NCBI GenBank assembly: GCA_903863315.1
Contig: CAIPBN010000498.1
Coordinates: 1-21,037 of the forward strand
DNA: 21,037 bases
Direction: 5' to 3'
Source: an uncultured Verrucomicrobiota bacterium
Lineage (GTDB): Bacteria > Verrucomicrobiota > Verrucomicrobiia > Limisphaerales > SXTU01
Below, piece after piece: positions 9,901-15,597 of this stretch. Made by a program: the position numbers and the translations under genes. Positions within the stretch are counted from its first letter, which is position 1. Every line of letters starts with the position of its first letter. Below the pieces are notes generated by a model. It searched no databases and had not been told where the DNA came from. It worked only from the letters and a program-made list of their open reading frames with translations.

Positions 9901-12864
9901 GCGGTCGGCCGAGACGGTGATGCGGCGGATGGGCTGGTTACGCGCGTCGAACTTCACCATCGCATTCGAGACCACGCCGACAATTTTCGACGCGTCGGCG
10001 GTGTTCAGCTTGAAGACCCGCGCGCCGCCCGCGCCCTCGGGAGCCTGGTCGAGCTGCTCGACGATGGTGCTGACGGCCAGCAACTCGTTCCGTGGACCGC
10101 TGAGGATGAGCCGGTTCGCGGCGGCGTCGGCGATGATTTTGACCGACGGGGTGAACTGAGGCCCGCGTTGGCTCTTGAGCAGCTCGTTCACGAGCGGGGT
10201 GGCCAGCGCAGCAATCGCCGCCGCGTCGCCCTGCTTCAACTCCATCACCCGCATCTCACGCGGTTGCGCCTCGTCCGTCGTGTCGAGCTGCTGGATGACC
10301 TTAGATGCGGCTTCGACCGCGTCCGGCTCGCCGCTGAGGACAAGGCTGTTGCTGCGCGCGTCCACGAGCACCTTCACGGTCTGGGCCTGCGCGTTGAGGC
10401 TCTTCTCGACCAGCCCGGAAATCTCGGCAGCGAGCGCGGCCTTGAGGCGAATGACCCGCGTCTCTTCACGCGCCGGCTTTTTACCGACCGGGTCAAGCTG
10501 CTGGATGATGGCCTCGACACGGGTGATTTCCGCGTCCGCGCCGCTGACCATGATGCGGTTGTTCTTCGGATCGGCGAGCAGCGTGGCCGCGCCGCCGGGC
10601 GGCTCGTTCTGTCCCTTGAGCTGCTCTTGATATAGCTGCGTGACCAGCGGCGTCAGCTCGGTCGCGGAGCGCGAATTTAGATCCACGGAACGGAACTGGC
10701 GGGCCAGATTCACCGTCGTGGCGGTGTCGAGCTGCGTCACGAGCTCGCGCACGCGGGTCAAATCCTTCGCCGTGGCCAGCACGATGATTTGCTTGCCGCT
10801 CGCGTCGGGAATGAGTTTGGGCTCCATCTGCGGGTCCGTGCCGGGGCCGCCCATCTGTGCGAGGAGCTGCGTGGCCAGCGTGATGATCTCGGTCGGGGCC
10901 TTGGCGCGAACCGGCAGCACGACCATCTCGCGGCGCTGCGTGGCCGGGGCGAGATCCACCACCTTCACGAGCTGCTCAATCTCCGCAAGCTGCTCCGGTG
11001 TGGCGGTGACGAGCATCCGGTTGTTGGCGTTGTCCGCCACGACGGACGGCTTGGGCTGGCCCTCGAAGCGGCGGTCGGCCATGCGGTCGGCAAGCAGCTT
11101 CTCGAAGCCGGCAAACACGCTTTCCATCCGCGTGTTCTTGAGCGCGATGATTTGCAACTGGCGGTTCAGCACCACGCCGTTCTTGCCGCGCAGTTGCTTG
11201 ACCAGCTCCTCGATGCGCAGCAGGTGCGGCTCGCTGGCGGTGACGATGAGGCGGCCGTTGTCGTCGCTCATCAGCTTGGCGTGCGCACCGGAGTCCAACG
11301 CGCCCGCGCCGCTCATCTGGTTGCGGTAAAGCTCCTCGACCAGCGGCAGCAGGCGTTTGGCATCCGCCGCGGTGCCGACCTCGATGAACCGCGTCTGCAG
11401 CGGCTGCGGCTGCGAGGTGCCGGTCTCCAACTGCGTGAGAATCTCGCTCGCCGTCTGGAGATCGCCCGGCGAGCCGGTGATGACGACGCTCTTGCTGGCG
11501 GCGTCGAACGTGACGCTCGCGGTGGTGCTGCCACCGCGCGCACCGGGATCGCGGCGGGTCAGGGCCTGGGTGAGGATTTGCGCGAAGTCCTTCGGCTCGG
11601 TCGCGCGCGGGCGGAAGACCTTGGTGAGCAGAATGGTTTGCGGCCGGAGGGGGAGATTCCCGAAGTTGTTGGTGTTGCCGCTCGTGCCCTTGTCCACCCG
11701 GCTGACGAGCAGGTCAATCTGCTCCAACTGGGCCGCGACGGGTGACGCGACGATGAGGCGGTTGTCCTTGGTATCAGCGATGACGCGGGCCTTGGTGGCG
11801 GCGGCGGAACCGGTTTCCTTCGGCTCGGCGACGCCGGGGATGGCCTGGCGGATGATGGCGGCGAGCTCCTCGGCCTTGGTGCTTTGCAACTGATAGATGC
11901 GCACGTCGCCCGCGGGCCCCTCACGCTGCTCGAACTTGCTGATCAGCTCCTCCGCCAACGCAATGCGCTCGCGCGGGCCAAAGAGAACCATGGTGCGCGA
12001 GGCGTCGTCATAGACGGCAGTGATGTATTCGTTCGGGTCGGGCGGCAAGGTTTGCAGGGACTTGGTCGTCGGGTTGAACTCGGTTCGCTTGGGCGCGGTG
12101 GCGACACCAAAGGTGCGGTTGAGCAAATCCGCGACAATGGCACCCGAGGTGTTTTGCAGGGCGTAGGTCTTCATCTGCCGCTCGGCCGGCGCTTCCACGT
12201 CAATCGTCGCCAGCAGCGTCTTGATGCGCTGGATGTTCGCCAGCCGGTCCGTGATGATGATGCCGCGCCCGCGCGGGAGCACGGCCATGGAGCCGGCGGT
12301 GGAGAGCATCGCGGTGAGGGACTCGGTGATTTCCTTGGAGTCCACGTTCTTGGAATCAAGGACGGCGGTAACGACCTCGCCGGGGCGCACATCCCCGGCG
12401 GGGGCGGTGCCACGCAACAGCCGCAGCGGCATGGAGGGCAGCTCCTTGAACGGCACGAGCTGGAGATAGTTGGCGTTCTCGACAAGCATCACACCCTTCA
12501 TCGCGAGGATGACGTTCAGCGTGTCGAGCGCCTCGGAGTAGTTGTAGGCGTTCGCGTCGTTGTAGGTGAGCGTGCCCTCAACCTTGGGACCGGCGAGCAG
12601 CGGTTTGCCAGCCATCTGCGCGAACCGCTCGATCACATCCACGTAGGGGATGCCGTCGAACTGGAAGCGGATGTTGCGCGCGGACGCGGCTGCGCCAGCC
12701 GGGGCGGCGGGGGCGGCAGTGCCCGGCGAGATGGTGACGGACTTCGCGGGGGCGTTCGTGGCGGGGGCGGCGGGGGCCGGGGCCTTCGGCGCGTCCTGCG
12801 CCGCGAGGGTGAACGCGCCACCGGCAAGCGCCAGGGCGAGGAGCGTTGGTTTCGTTCGGTTCAT
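985..12864 (-). CDS. gspD: Giant GspD/PilQ-family secretin with about 43 tandem N1-type modules
   Basis: This 3959-residue secretin should form the outer-membrane channel. The ATG at 12864 is chosen because it begins a clear signal peptide (MNRTKPTLLALALAGG, cleavage near residue 22); the frame stays open 45 codons further, but that part overlaps the preceding gene. No Shine-Dalgarno site is visible; the 16-base gap is pyrimidine-rich. Domains: Pro/Ala/TNAPA linker 23-62; N0-like domain about 64-140; about 43 secretin_N modules about 162-3660, each with the pattern [VI]-[FI]-x-L-K-x-A-x-A, then D-x-R-x-N-[ST]-L-[IV]-V-[ST]-G, then a helix ending I-x-x-L-D; secretin domain about 3664-3900; polar tail to 3959. 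The secretin domain is intact, with VLSRPQIVTADNKPA, GQRVPLI, DIGVNLTVTPKI, NGQTIIIGGLI, LPFFGDIPYLGAAF and RELLIFLTPTI. Ordinary GspD/PilQ proteins have one to three N1-type domains in about 600-800 residues, so this is about six times normal size. An intact 11.9-kb frame argues for selection. The helical tail (about 3920-3945) could be a pilotin-binding S-domain. Secretin identity is certain; the module count is by eye, give or take two. Confidence 0.96.
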   Translation of the reverse strand: MNRTKPTLLALALAGGAFTLAAQDAPKAPAPAAPATNAPAKSVTISPGTAAPAAPAGAAASARNIRFQFDGIPYVDVIERFAQMAGKPLLAGPKVEGTLTYNDANAYNYSEALDTLNVILAMKGVMLVENANYLQLVPFKELPSMPLRLLRGTAPAGDVRPGEVVTAVLDSKNVDSKEITESLTAMLSTAGSMAVLPRGRGIIITDRLANIQRIKTLLATIDVEAPAERQMKTYALQNTSGAIVADLLNRTFGVATAPKRTEFNPTTKSLQTLPPDPNEYITAVYDDASRTMVLFGPRERIALAEELISKFEQREGPAGDVRIYQLQSTKAEELAAIIRQAIPGVAEPKETGSAAATKARVIADTKDNRLIVASPVAAQLEQIDLLVSRVDKGTSGNTNNFGNLPLRPQTILLTKVFRPRATEPKDFAQILTQALTRRDPGARGGSTTASVTFDAASKSVVITGSPGDLQTASEILTQLETGTSQPQPLQTRFIEVGTAADAKRLLPLVEELYRNQMSGAGALDSGAHAKLMSDDNGRLIVTASEPHLLRIEELVKQLRGKNGVVLNRQLQIIALKNTRMESVFAGFEKLLADRMADRRFEGQPKPSVVADNANNRMLVTATPEQLAEIEQLVKVVDLAPATQRREMVVLPVRAKAPTEIITLATQLLAQMGGPGTDPQMEPKLIPDASGKQIIVLATAKDLTRVRELVTQLDTATTVNLARQFRSVDLNSRSATELTPLVTQLYQEQLKGQNEPPGGAATLLADPKNNRIMVSGADAEITRVEAIIQQLDPVGKKPAREETRVIRLKAALAAEISGLVEKSLNAQAQTVKVLVDARSNSLVLSGEPDAVEAASKVIQQLDTTDEAQPREMRVMELKQGDAAAIAALATPLVNELLKSQRGPQFTPSVKIIADAAANRLILSGPRNELLAVSTIVEQLDQAPEGAGGARVFKLNTADASKIVGVVSNAMVKFDARNQPIRRITVSADRESNSIVVAGTRADLKDAETIIQRLDNEGIDPSNLDKPKSMKLIDVRGDADALAALATKVFVAQSGGRAVTNVVSITPNGKRLIVLAPELMLVQIEALVASLDSKPDELQRELHSVAVKNASATELLPKVTAIYSEQSAGKAQKPAAIYADPSGTRLTVFGTKQQAEGIQQIADTLAGGQPAARETKVIDLGKLAEARRVMALALQLYKDQFAANPQLGAADAQMVSDGVSGRIIVSARADQLKAIEDIFARLQPAATAATPRETRMIEVGTANDVARLLPIVQKLYTEQWKDRPETDPADAQIVADPQGGRVIVTGRPEHVKEIEAILQKLGTAKAKPQARETRLFDLTTASATELAATVKLLYTESAKARFGAQTPDTLIMADTSANRLIAIGDTVELEAVAELVKKLDTTAGQSATARVFKIKSADPAKVAEVLTTALVRFDAAGRAQKRVSVSVDAKTRTLIVTGDAKELAAVPAIIEQLDQSLGEQPARKIQTVQLSSATPNTLLSQARKLYDDQVRTQPELTVAELLVMDDATGSQLILAGNDAQLKLFSKILDDLQKLQPAPAERSTKSFDLGPADEVTRLLPLVRSLYEERWRTRPLSDPADATFLPDTRNGRVIVTARTNHLVEIEAILAQVRGPAGTEVRETRFFDLTSGDAIGVAATLKTLYTEQARLRPGATAQSTMILAETNSNRIVVTGATNELAVVEGLVKEFNRTGAQGGSSRIFKLKTADPVAVTEILTNALVKFDFAGRTIKRVSVVVDAKNRSLIVTGEPKDIQSAAVLIDQFEASPGTNLVRHMKVFSLKGRRATETAPKIRQVFEERARSLPDVGTIGALIIEDIPGNQLIFVGNDQQLALMQETADVMDKAGSALGREVRIFQLQRNSALAISTMLTKLFPRQTGTVDREDRMLISVGGDDNTLVVDANRLQLEQIEQLVRVMDAEPAGEKTTFHAVHLSKGKAEEVATAVTSSFAAKLGKGKLPRTTVTPVSGANTLLINGPNPEVEDVLKIIQALDVEMKGDDIEIRIYKLENGAAKEVSAIIEQLLQGVSRTRARAAAINVAVDVRANSLIISGTPAHFRVVEKVLPSLDKAPERSDRDVQFVWLKKAKAFDVANKLELLFTDRPKGEQPVIEADVMNNSLTVIAKRGDLAQIQDLVGRLDEQSKDNSIQVRLRPLERVVAEQMAKMLQSIYPQMSRGTVRVVEKLDPIRAALTNAPAASPATNAPANPPAAQAQAASTDTNAIPEVVIAVDKNANSLLLSGPASELDHVERIIGDLSLNFYSNEAEFRLFPLKDADPVVVARTLNELLRMPPVTVTPQRPGEPVRTVEQPPRITVVAEQRTRSVVVRARPTDFALMESLIKQLDGSGQAAQLDFRSVPLTNAPPEKVLPLVQQMVTQLNLIRPGEPLTVAIDPRSRGLLVVAREAVILQVEKMIQSLDKPAPHVEAEVMVFALKKANAAALALVLQNMIRPGPLGAQTGEARELVEQIRRLRVLGDNGEAVVLDLAKPIKISADGAGGGNRLVLTSTPDNLKALAAVVELLDTPQLVEGVNVRIIKLQHADAASVMTTVQSIFTQGRTLATGPGGPGAQPEGLTGKALVNPVGIGLDARSNTLILSGQTESIELASKLIEDLDKQLDHPVTEVKLFRLKHASATRLVPVLQSVFAEGAPVPGTEGLKTQVTRLRTLKDAAAPPRTSENAKARAALTIQADDLSNILIIAARSDMVPLIADVIEQLDIPSASGLDTVRIFPLTHAEPAAVQKILADLYAGQRAGNVRNEDKPVITLDERTGALIVAGNAKSFAIIEGLLKQLDQKLPFDLRDIRILPLEHADASVVAGTLQKLMDARLTQRVTLNKGQSDALKVIILADSRSNALLVGGGRDSFEMVEALAKQLDTAGTALSGRIRLIPLQFADARLVGVTLTTLFEQRYAAARTTDIQRNKPVILPDPRSNSLLITANQEDNRTIDELLQKLDTRMDNPSLQLTVLPLKHNDAARVGAMIESIFAARRTAQSLPGQPPLPSTQIKLEPDALNNSLVVSASKENLELIQDLLKKLDAEPVIAGGVLEVFTLQFADAARVGAMLSSLVQQGLYRPGQLRGAPAAATADKLAVSVDPRSNSLFVSASPETMAVVREVIKRVDTQEQALAGDVRLFALKHARASSLATTLTQFFTAKEAADALTVNANQRRVKATVIADDRVNTILVTGGKEAFAFVERILPQLDGEGTFSKLNFRVFSLKKATAAKLQTTLQPIFANRPPRVRGEPNDPITIIADAWVNALLVGANVEDLGTVEGLIKQLDTEPAENGLAIHVFPLAKADVRKVALTVQGLFRDGPTGTAALPGQQMPVQITADERINALVVSCGEIDAKRIAELVKRLDTEQVARVAEIKVFPLKNARAETLSTILNTALNTKPAPLTDQQNPNAQSVLQFITRTEAGRDLITAALKESVLITPDPRMNSLIVSGPVDYMGLLEQIIMRLDASSPQEAKIKVFALKNASARQMADILTSMFRMTATATTASQRTIQYTLVRPGGTNDAASATLGTAEQSALTVTVDPRTNSLLVGGTDHYVTMVEQIIDSLDSSTANDRRTEIVRLKNTQAGDVALAVRTFLDQERLRVTQSLGADAVGAAQQMLEREVAVVGETNSNTLLLSASPRYFLQIQQLIAELDKSQPQVMIQVLLAEVSLTAGHDLGLEWSHRGNFNNGTPYSLGGDLGMASALKNFGGYSAAVTGGDFNFLLRALNDDGKVEVLSRPQIVTADNKPATINVGQRVPLITDSRVTVQGDTINSFRYEDIGVNLTVTPKISPDGFVKLELGTTNSAISSSSVEINKSATVPIINQRRANTTVSVQNGQTIIIGGLIGTQEDKRVKKLPFFGDIPYLGAAFRSTKITKEKRELLIFLTPTIMASSQGVVPLTDPSEPTRLQLERSRINEELKRNEFNKPLLDPIFPAPAVPPATGPGRKTTGS
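1883..12381 (-). repeat. Array of about 43 divergent secretin_N (N1-type) coding repeats inside gspD
   Basis: Units average about 244 bases (81 codons). Each encodes an N1/KH-like beta-alpha-beta module recognisable by a start such as RVFxLKxADA, a core DxRxNSLIVSG and an end such as IExLIxxLD. Units were counted by matching the core D-x-x-x-N-x-[LI]-[IV]-V segment with the following I-x-x-L-D. The 5' half (about 12381-5500) is degenerate, with many cores changed (for example DPQGGRVIVTG, DDNGRLIVTA). The 3' half (about 5200-1883) keeps the consensus well (DPRSNSL, DARSNTL, DPRTNSL). Similarity between units is at protein level; no near-identical DNA copies were seen, so the array is old rather than a fresh tandem expansion or an assembly artefact. 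Confidence 0.9.
7271..9120 (-). repeat. Two consecutive copies of a four-module super-repeat (about 925 bases each) within gspD
   Basis: Modules beginning near 9120, 8883, 8650 and 8428 match, in the same order, those beginning near 8196, 7962, 7729 and 7507. Paired landmarks are RLLPIVQKLYTEQW with RLLPLVRSLYEERW and GGRVIVTGRPEHVKEIEAIL with NGRVIVTARTNHLVEIEAIL (first modules); ETRLFDLTTA with ETRFFDLTSG (second); ARVFKIKSADPAKVAEVLTT with SRIFKLKTADPVAVTEILTN, both with KRVSV-x-VDAK (third); and GSQLILAGNDAQL with GNQLIFVGNDQQL (fourth). This implies duplication of a 308-residue block rather than of single modules. Modules near 10030 (ARVFKLNTADAS) and 9357 also resemble members of the set, hinting at older rounds. 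Confidence 0.75.
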
Positions 12865-12880
12865 AAAAAAGGAAAGGGAG

Positions 12881-13924
12881 TTACGGCGTGGTGCGCGGGG
12901 CTTCAACGACAGGCTTTGCCAACTCCGGCGGGAGTTGCGCCACTTCCAGTTTCCGCAGGTCCGCCAAGGTCTGGCCACGTTCAACGGCGAAGAACTCATC
13001 CTTCACCCGCACGATGACGCGGCTGAAGGATTGCAGACCGCTCGCGCCGGGGAGCGGCATCGCGCGGTAGTCCACCAACGCGATGATGCCGCCGGCCAGC
13101 GCATCGCCGGGCTTGTAGCGGACGGTCTTCTGGCTCGTCAGGTCGCGCACGTGGATCTCCGGCTGCCCCTGCCACTCGGAGAGCGACACGACGCGGAAGG
13201 TCTCCGGGCCGGGCGGCGCGGCGGGCGTGGCCGGTGTGCTCGTCGGGGAACCAGGCGCATTGCGCCCGGACGGCACGGGCGGAGGCGGCGGACGCTTGAT
13301 GTAGGGGCGCAAAATGTCGCGGCTGACAATGGTGTCCAAGGCGCGCCGCTCCGGCGCATCCAGCTCCACCTTGGCCAGCAGCGGCTCGCGCTGGATGTCG
13401 AACATGGATTCCAGCACCAGGGTCAGACAGCGGAACTGCACGCGCACCACGCCGGGCGTCTCGCCACCGGAAACCACCAGATTCTCGAGCCGGAGGAGGT
13501 AGGGGGATTGTTCAAGCAGGAAGAGCAGGTTCACGACCCCCGCCAGCGCGCCTTCGCCCTGCACGTTCCACCCTATTTCACTCGCGCCCCGCATCTTGCG
13601 CGGGCCGACGGGCAGGCGGGTGAAGTTCACTTCCTTCAAGCCGGCGCGGAGGATCTGTTTGGTCAGCATCTCGCCGGAGCGCGCGCTGGCCTCGTCCACG
13701 GTGTCGGCAAAAGTGAGCTTGGCGAGGCTCTTCAGGCGATCCTCGGAGGCGAAGTAGTTGCGCCGCTCCGTGTTGACCTTTTCGAGCCGCTCGCGGGCCG
13801 CGACGATCCGCTTGTCCAGCTCGGTGAGCGGCTTGGTGATGAACGCGCGCAGACCCAACGCACCACCGAAGAGGCACGCAGTCCCAAGCACCAGCCCGGC
13901 CAGGATTTTCTCGCGTTGGTTCAT
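12881..13924 (-). CDS. GspM/PilO-like protein fused to a C-terminal GspC/PilP-like domain
   Basis: This 347-residue bitopic inner-membrane protein should belong to the alignment complex that links the inner-membrane platform to the secretin. It has a short cytoplasmic start, one membrane segment (about 7-28), a charged coiled-coil stretch (about 33-60), a PilO/GspM-like ferredoxin-fold region (about 65-175, with GEGALAGVVNLLFLLEQSPY and LRLENLVVSGG), a segment DTIVSRDILRPYIK typical of the approach to PilP/GspC domains, a Pro-rich linker (211-240) and a small beta domain (about 241-320, FRVVSLSEWQGQPEIHVRDL, then KPGDALAGG) resembling the GspC homology region or PilP. The ATG overlaps the gspL stop (ATGA), and an AGGAGG lies 3 bases upstream. 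No separate gspC is visible, so the C-terminal domain probably does that job by contacting the secretin N0 domain. The fold assignment is by pattern, not alignment. Confidence 0.8.
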   Translation of the reverse strand: MNQREKILAGLVLGTACLFGGALGLRAFITKPLTELDKRIVAARERLEKVNTERRNYFASEDRLKSLAKLTFADTVDEASARSGEMLTKQILRAGLKEVNFTRLPVGPRKMRGASEIGWNVQGEGALAGVVNLLFLLEQSPYLLRLENLVVSGGETPGVVRVQFRCLTLVLESMFDIQREPLLAKVELDAPERRALDTIVSRDILRPYIKRPPPPPVPSGRNAPGSPTSTPATPAAPPGPETFRVVSLSEWQGQPEIHVRDLTSQKTVRYKPGDALAGGIIALVDYRAMPLPGASGLQSFSRVIVRVKDEFFAVERGQTLADLRKLEVAQLPPELAKPVVEAPRTTP

Positions 13925-15597
13925 CCGCCTCCTTTCCGGCGTTGCTGCGTCTCCAGCGAGGCGTCATCTGCGGGGCGTTCCGGCGGGGTCACCTTGGAGA
14001 GGTCAATCTTCAGCTTTGGCGACACCACGAGTTCCACGGTGGAGAGAAATTCGTAACCCGTGCGATCGGACCCCGGCGTGATTGCCAGCGGCTTGACCTC
14101 GTAGCCGGCGGCGCGCAGTTGCTTCTCCAGCTTGGCAAGGACGGCCCCGCTCTTGGCGCGCACCGCGAGACGGATTATGCCCTGCCCGCTCACGGACAAC
14201 GAGGTGAGGAACACCTCTTCACTGCGAGGCAGCACGGCGGTGAGGTAGGCGTAATGCAGCAGCCAGTCGCGCTCGCCCTTCACCCACTCGTTCACCACCC
14301 CGGCCTGGTTGATCATCTGGCGGTAGATGGGGCGCTTTTTCTCGGCGGCGGCGACCTCGAGGTTCACCGCGTCCAGCACCACCTGCCGTTTGCCCACCAA
14401 CCAGGCGCGCACGCCAGCGACGGCAAGGAACAGCCCGGTGGCCACCGCCAAGCCAGCCAGAATCTTGATGCGCCGCAAGTCACGCGGCACGGCGGGCCGC
14501 TTGGGACTGAGAAAGTCAAAGGGCAGCCCGTCCGCATCCGCATAGCCCAGTGCCAGACCAATGCCAGCCACCGCGCCGACGGCTCCAACGCGGCAGTCCT
14601 CAGGCAGGGCCAGCGGCGTCATGTCGAGCAGCGCCACCGGCGCGGCCGTCCGGGGAGTGAGCGCGGCGACCACCGCCGCCTCGTAACCAGTGGAGCCGGC
14701 CACCAGCACCTTGGCCACCGGAGCCGCGGCCCCCAGTCCGCTGTAGCCGTGCAGGCTGCGAACGACTTCAATGGTGGCCGCGTTGATGAAGCCCTCCGCC
14801 GTGACGGGCGGGGCGGCCGGGCTGGCTTCCGCCACCGGTTTGACCGTGGCTCCACGACTGAACGGCGCGGCCTGCTCGGCCACGATGTCAATGCTCACCT
14901 CGTCGTGCCGCAGGGAAACCAGCGCATAAGTCTGCGCGGCGGCCGTGACCTGACACGCCTCGACACAACGGATGCTGGCCGTGGGCAGCAGGCCCAGCGC
15001 GACGAGTTTCAGCCCGGCGGCTTCCGCGGCGCGCTGATAGAATTCCACGACCTGCCGCCGCGCCACGGCAACCAGGACCTCCAGCTTGGGGGGCGGCGGT
15101 GTGGGTGCCGCATCGGGCGCAGCCGGTTTGGCGGCCGCATCGGGCTTCGCGGCCGGCGGGGAAACCTGCCGGTAGATTTTGAAGTCCACCACGGCTTCCG
15201 CCAGGCGGAACGGGAGATCCTTGGCCACTTGCAAATGGACCATGGAGGCCAGCTCGTTCACGTCCGCCACCACGGGCAGCAGCAATGTCTTGAGCACGAC
15301 CTGCGCGCGCGGGATGCCCATGACGACCGGCCCGGGCTTGAGCTTGAGCTGGTCGAGCGCCTTCGCGATGGCCGCCCCGAGCACGGCGGCGTCGGCGCGA
15401 TCGGCGTCGGCCGGAAGATTGAGCGGCGTGACGGCCACGCGGCTGGCGGCCGGGCGACCATCGCGCGTCACGGTCTGCACCACGCGCAGGGAACGGCCAT
15501 CCACGTCAATGGCGGTGGCCTGCGCCGGCTGGCGCGGACGGCGGTCGCGCGACAGCTTCTTCAACGAGAAGGCGGGCAAGGCATCGCGATCAGCCAC
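13921..15597 (-). CDS. gspL: GspL-type protein: PilM-like actin-fold domain fused to a PilN-like membrane domain
   Basis: This 558-residue inner-membrane protein should recruit the secretion ATPase to the membrane. The start is the GTG at 15597, because AGGAGGT sits 5 bases upstream (15609-15603); the frame is open further up but lies inside gspK. Residues 27-355 form a PilM/actin-like cytoplasmic domain: AIDVDGRSLRVVQT at the first phosphate-loop position, VVMGIPRAQVVLKTLLLP, and VAKVLVAGSTGYEA near the adenosine side. A Pro/Ala insert (146-170) interrupts it. DFLSPKRP at 361-368 matches the short cytoplasmic motif at the start of PilN, followed by a membrane span (about 377-398), a coiled coil (about 400-430) and a ferredoxin-like periplasmic part ending near 530. 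GspL proteins have this PilM+PilN layout. Its stop overlaps the next start (ATGA). Confidence 0.88.
   Translation of the reverse strand: MADRDALPAFSLKKLSRDRRPRQPAQATAIDVDGRSLRVVQTVTRDGRPAASRVAVTPLNLPADADRADAAVLGAAIAKALDQLKLKPGPVVMGIPRAQVVLKTLLLPVVADVNELASMVHLQVAKDLPFRLAEAVVDFKIYRQVSPPAAKPDAAAKPAAPDAAPTPPPPKLEVLVAVARRQVVEFYQRAAEAAGLKLVALGLLPTASIRCVEACQVTAAAQTYALVSLRHDEVSIDIVAEQAAPFSRGATVKPVAEASPAAPPVTAEGFINAATIEVVRSLHGYSGLGAAAPVAKVLVAGSTGYEAAVVAALTPRTAAPVALLDMTPLALPEDCRVGAVGAVAGIGLALGYADADGLPFDFLSPKRPAVPRDLRRIKILAGLAVATGLFLAVAGVRAWLVGKRQVVLDAVNLEVAAAEKKRPIYRQMINQAGVVNEWVKGERDWLLHYAYLTAVLPRSEEVFLTSLSVSGQGIIRLAVRAKSGAVLAKLEKQLRAAGYEVKPLAITPGSDRTGYEFLSTVELVVSPKLKIDLSKVTPPERPADDASLETQQRRKGGG
13928..13933 (-). 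promoter_or_regulatory. Shine-Dalgarno site for the gspM/C-like gene
   Basis: AGGAGG (preceded by AA) on the minus strand lies 3 bases before the ATG at 13924, formed by the codons for the last residues KGGG of gspL. Spacing is short, but combined with the ATGA overlap it supports coupled translation. Confidence 0.65.

Noticed and set aside
3418..10635. A 2405-codon open frame on the plus strand, antisense to gspD
   Set aside because: It mirrors the repeat array: its translation is dominated by Arg, His, Asp, Val, Leu and Gly with the same period as the modules, shows no domain, and arises because GC-rich codon choice on the minus strand leaves few stops opposite.
1883..12381. Possibility that the array is a misassembled or recent tandem repeat
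   Set aside because: Modules differ clearly at both protein and DNA level, no near-identical copies were seen, and the frame is intact for 11.9 kb; an assembly error would favour identical units.
12865..12999. Extension of the gspD frame by 45 codons upstream of 12864
   Set aside because: The extra part overlaps the end of the preceding gene, is Arg/Ser-rich without homology, and would bury the clear signal peptide.
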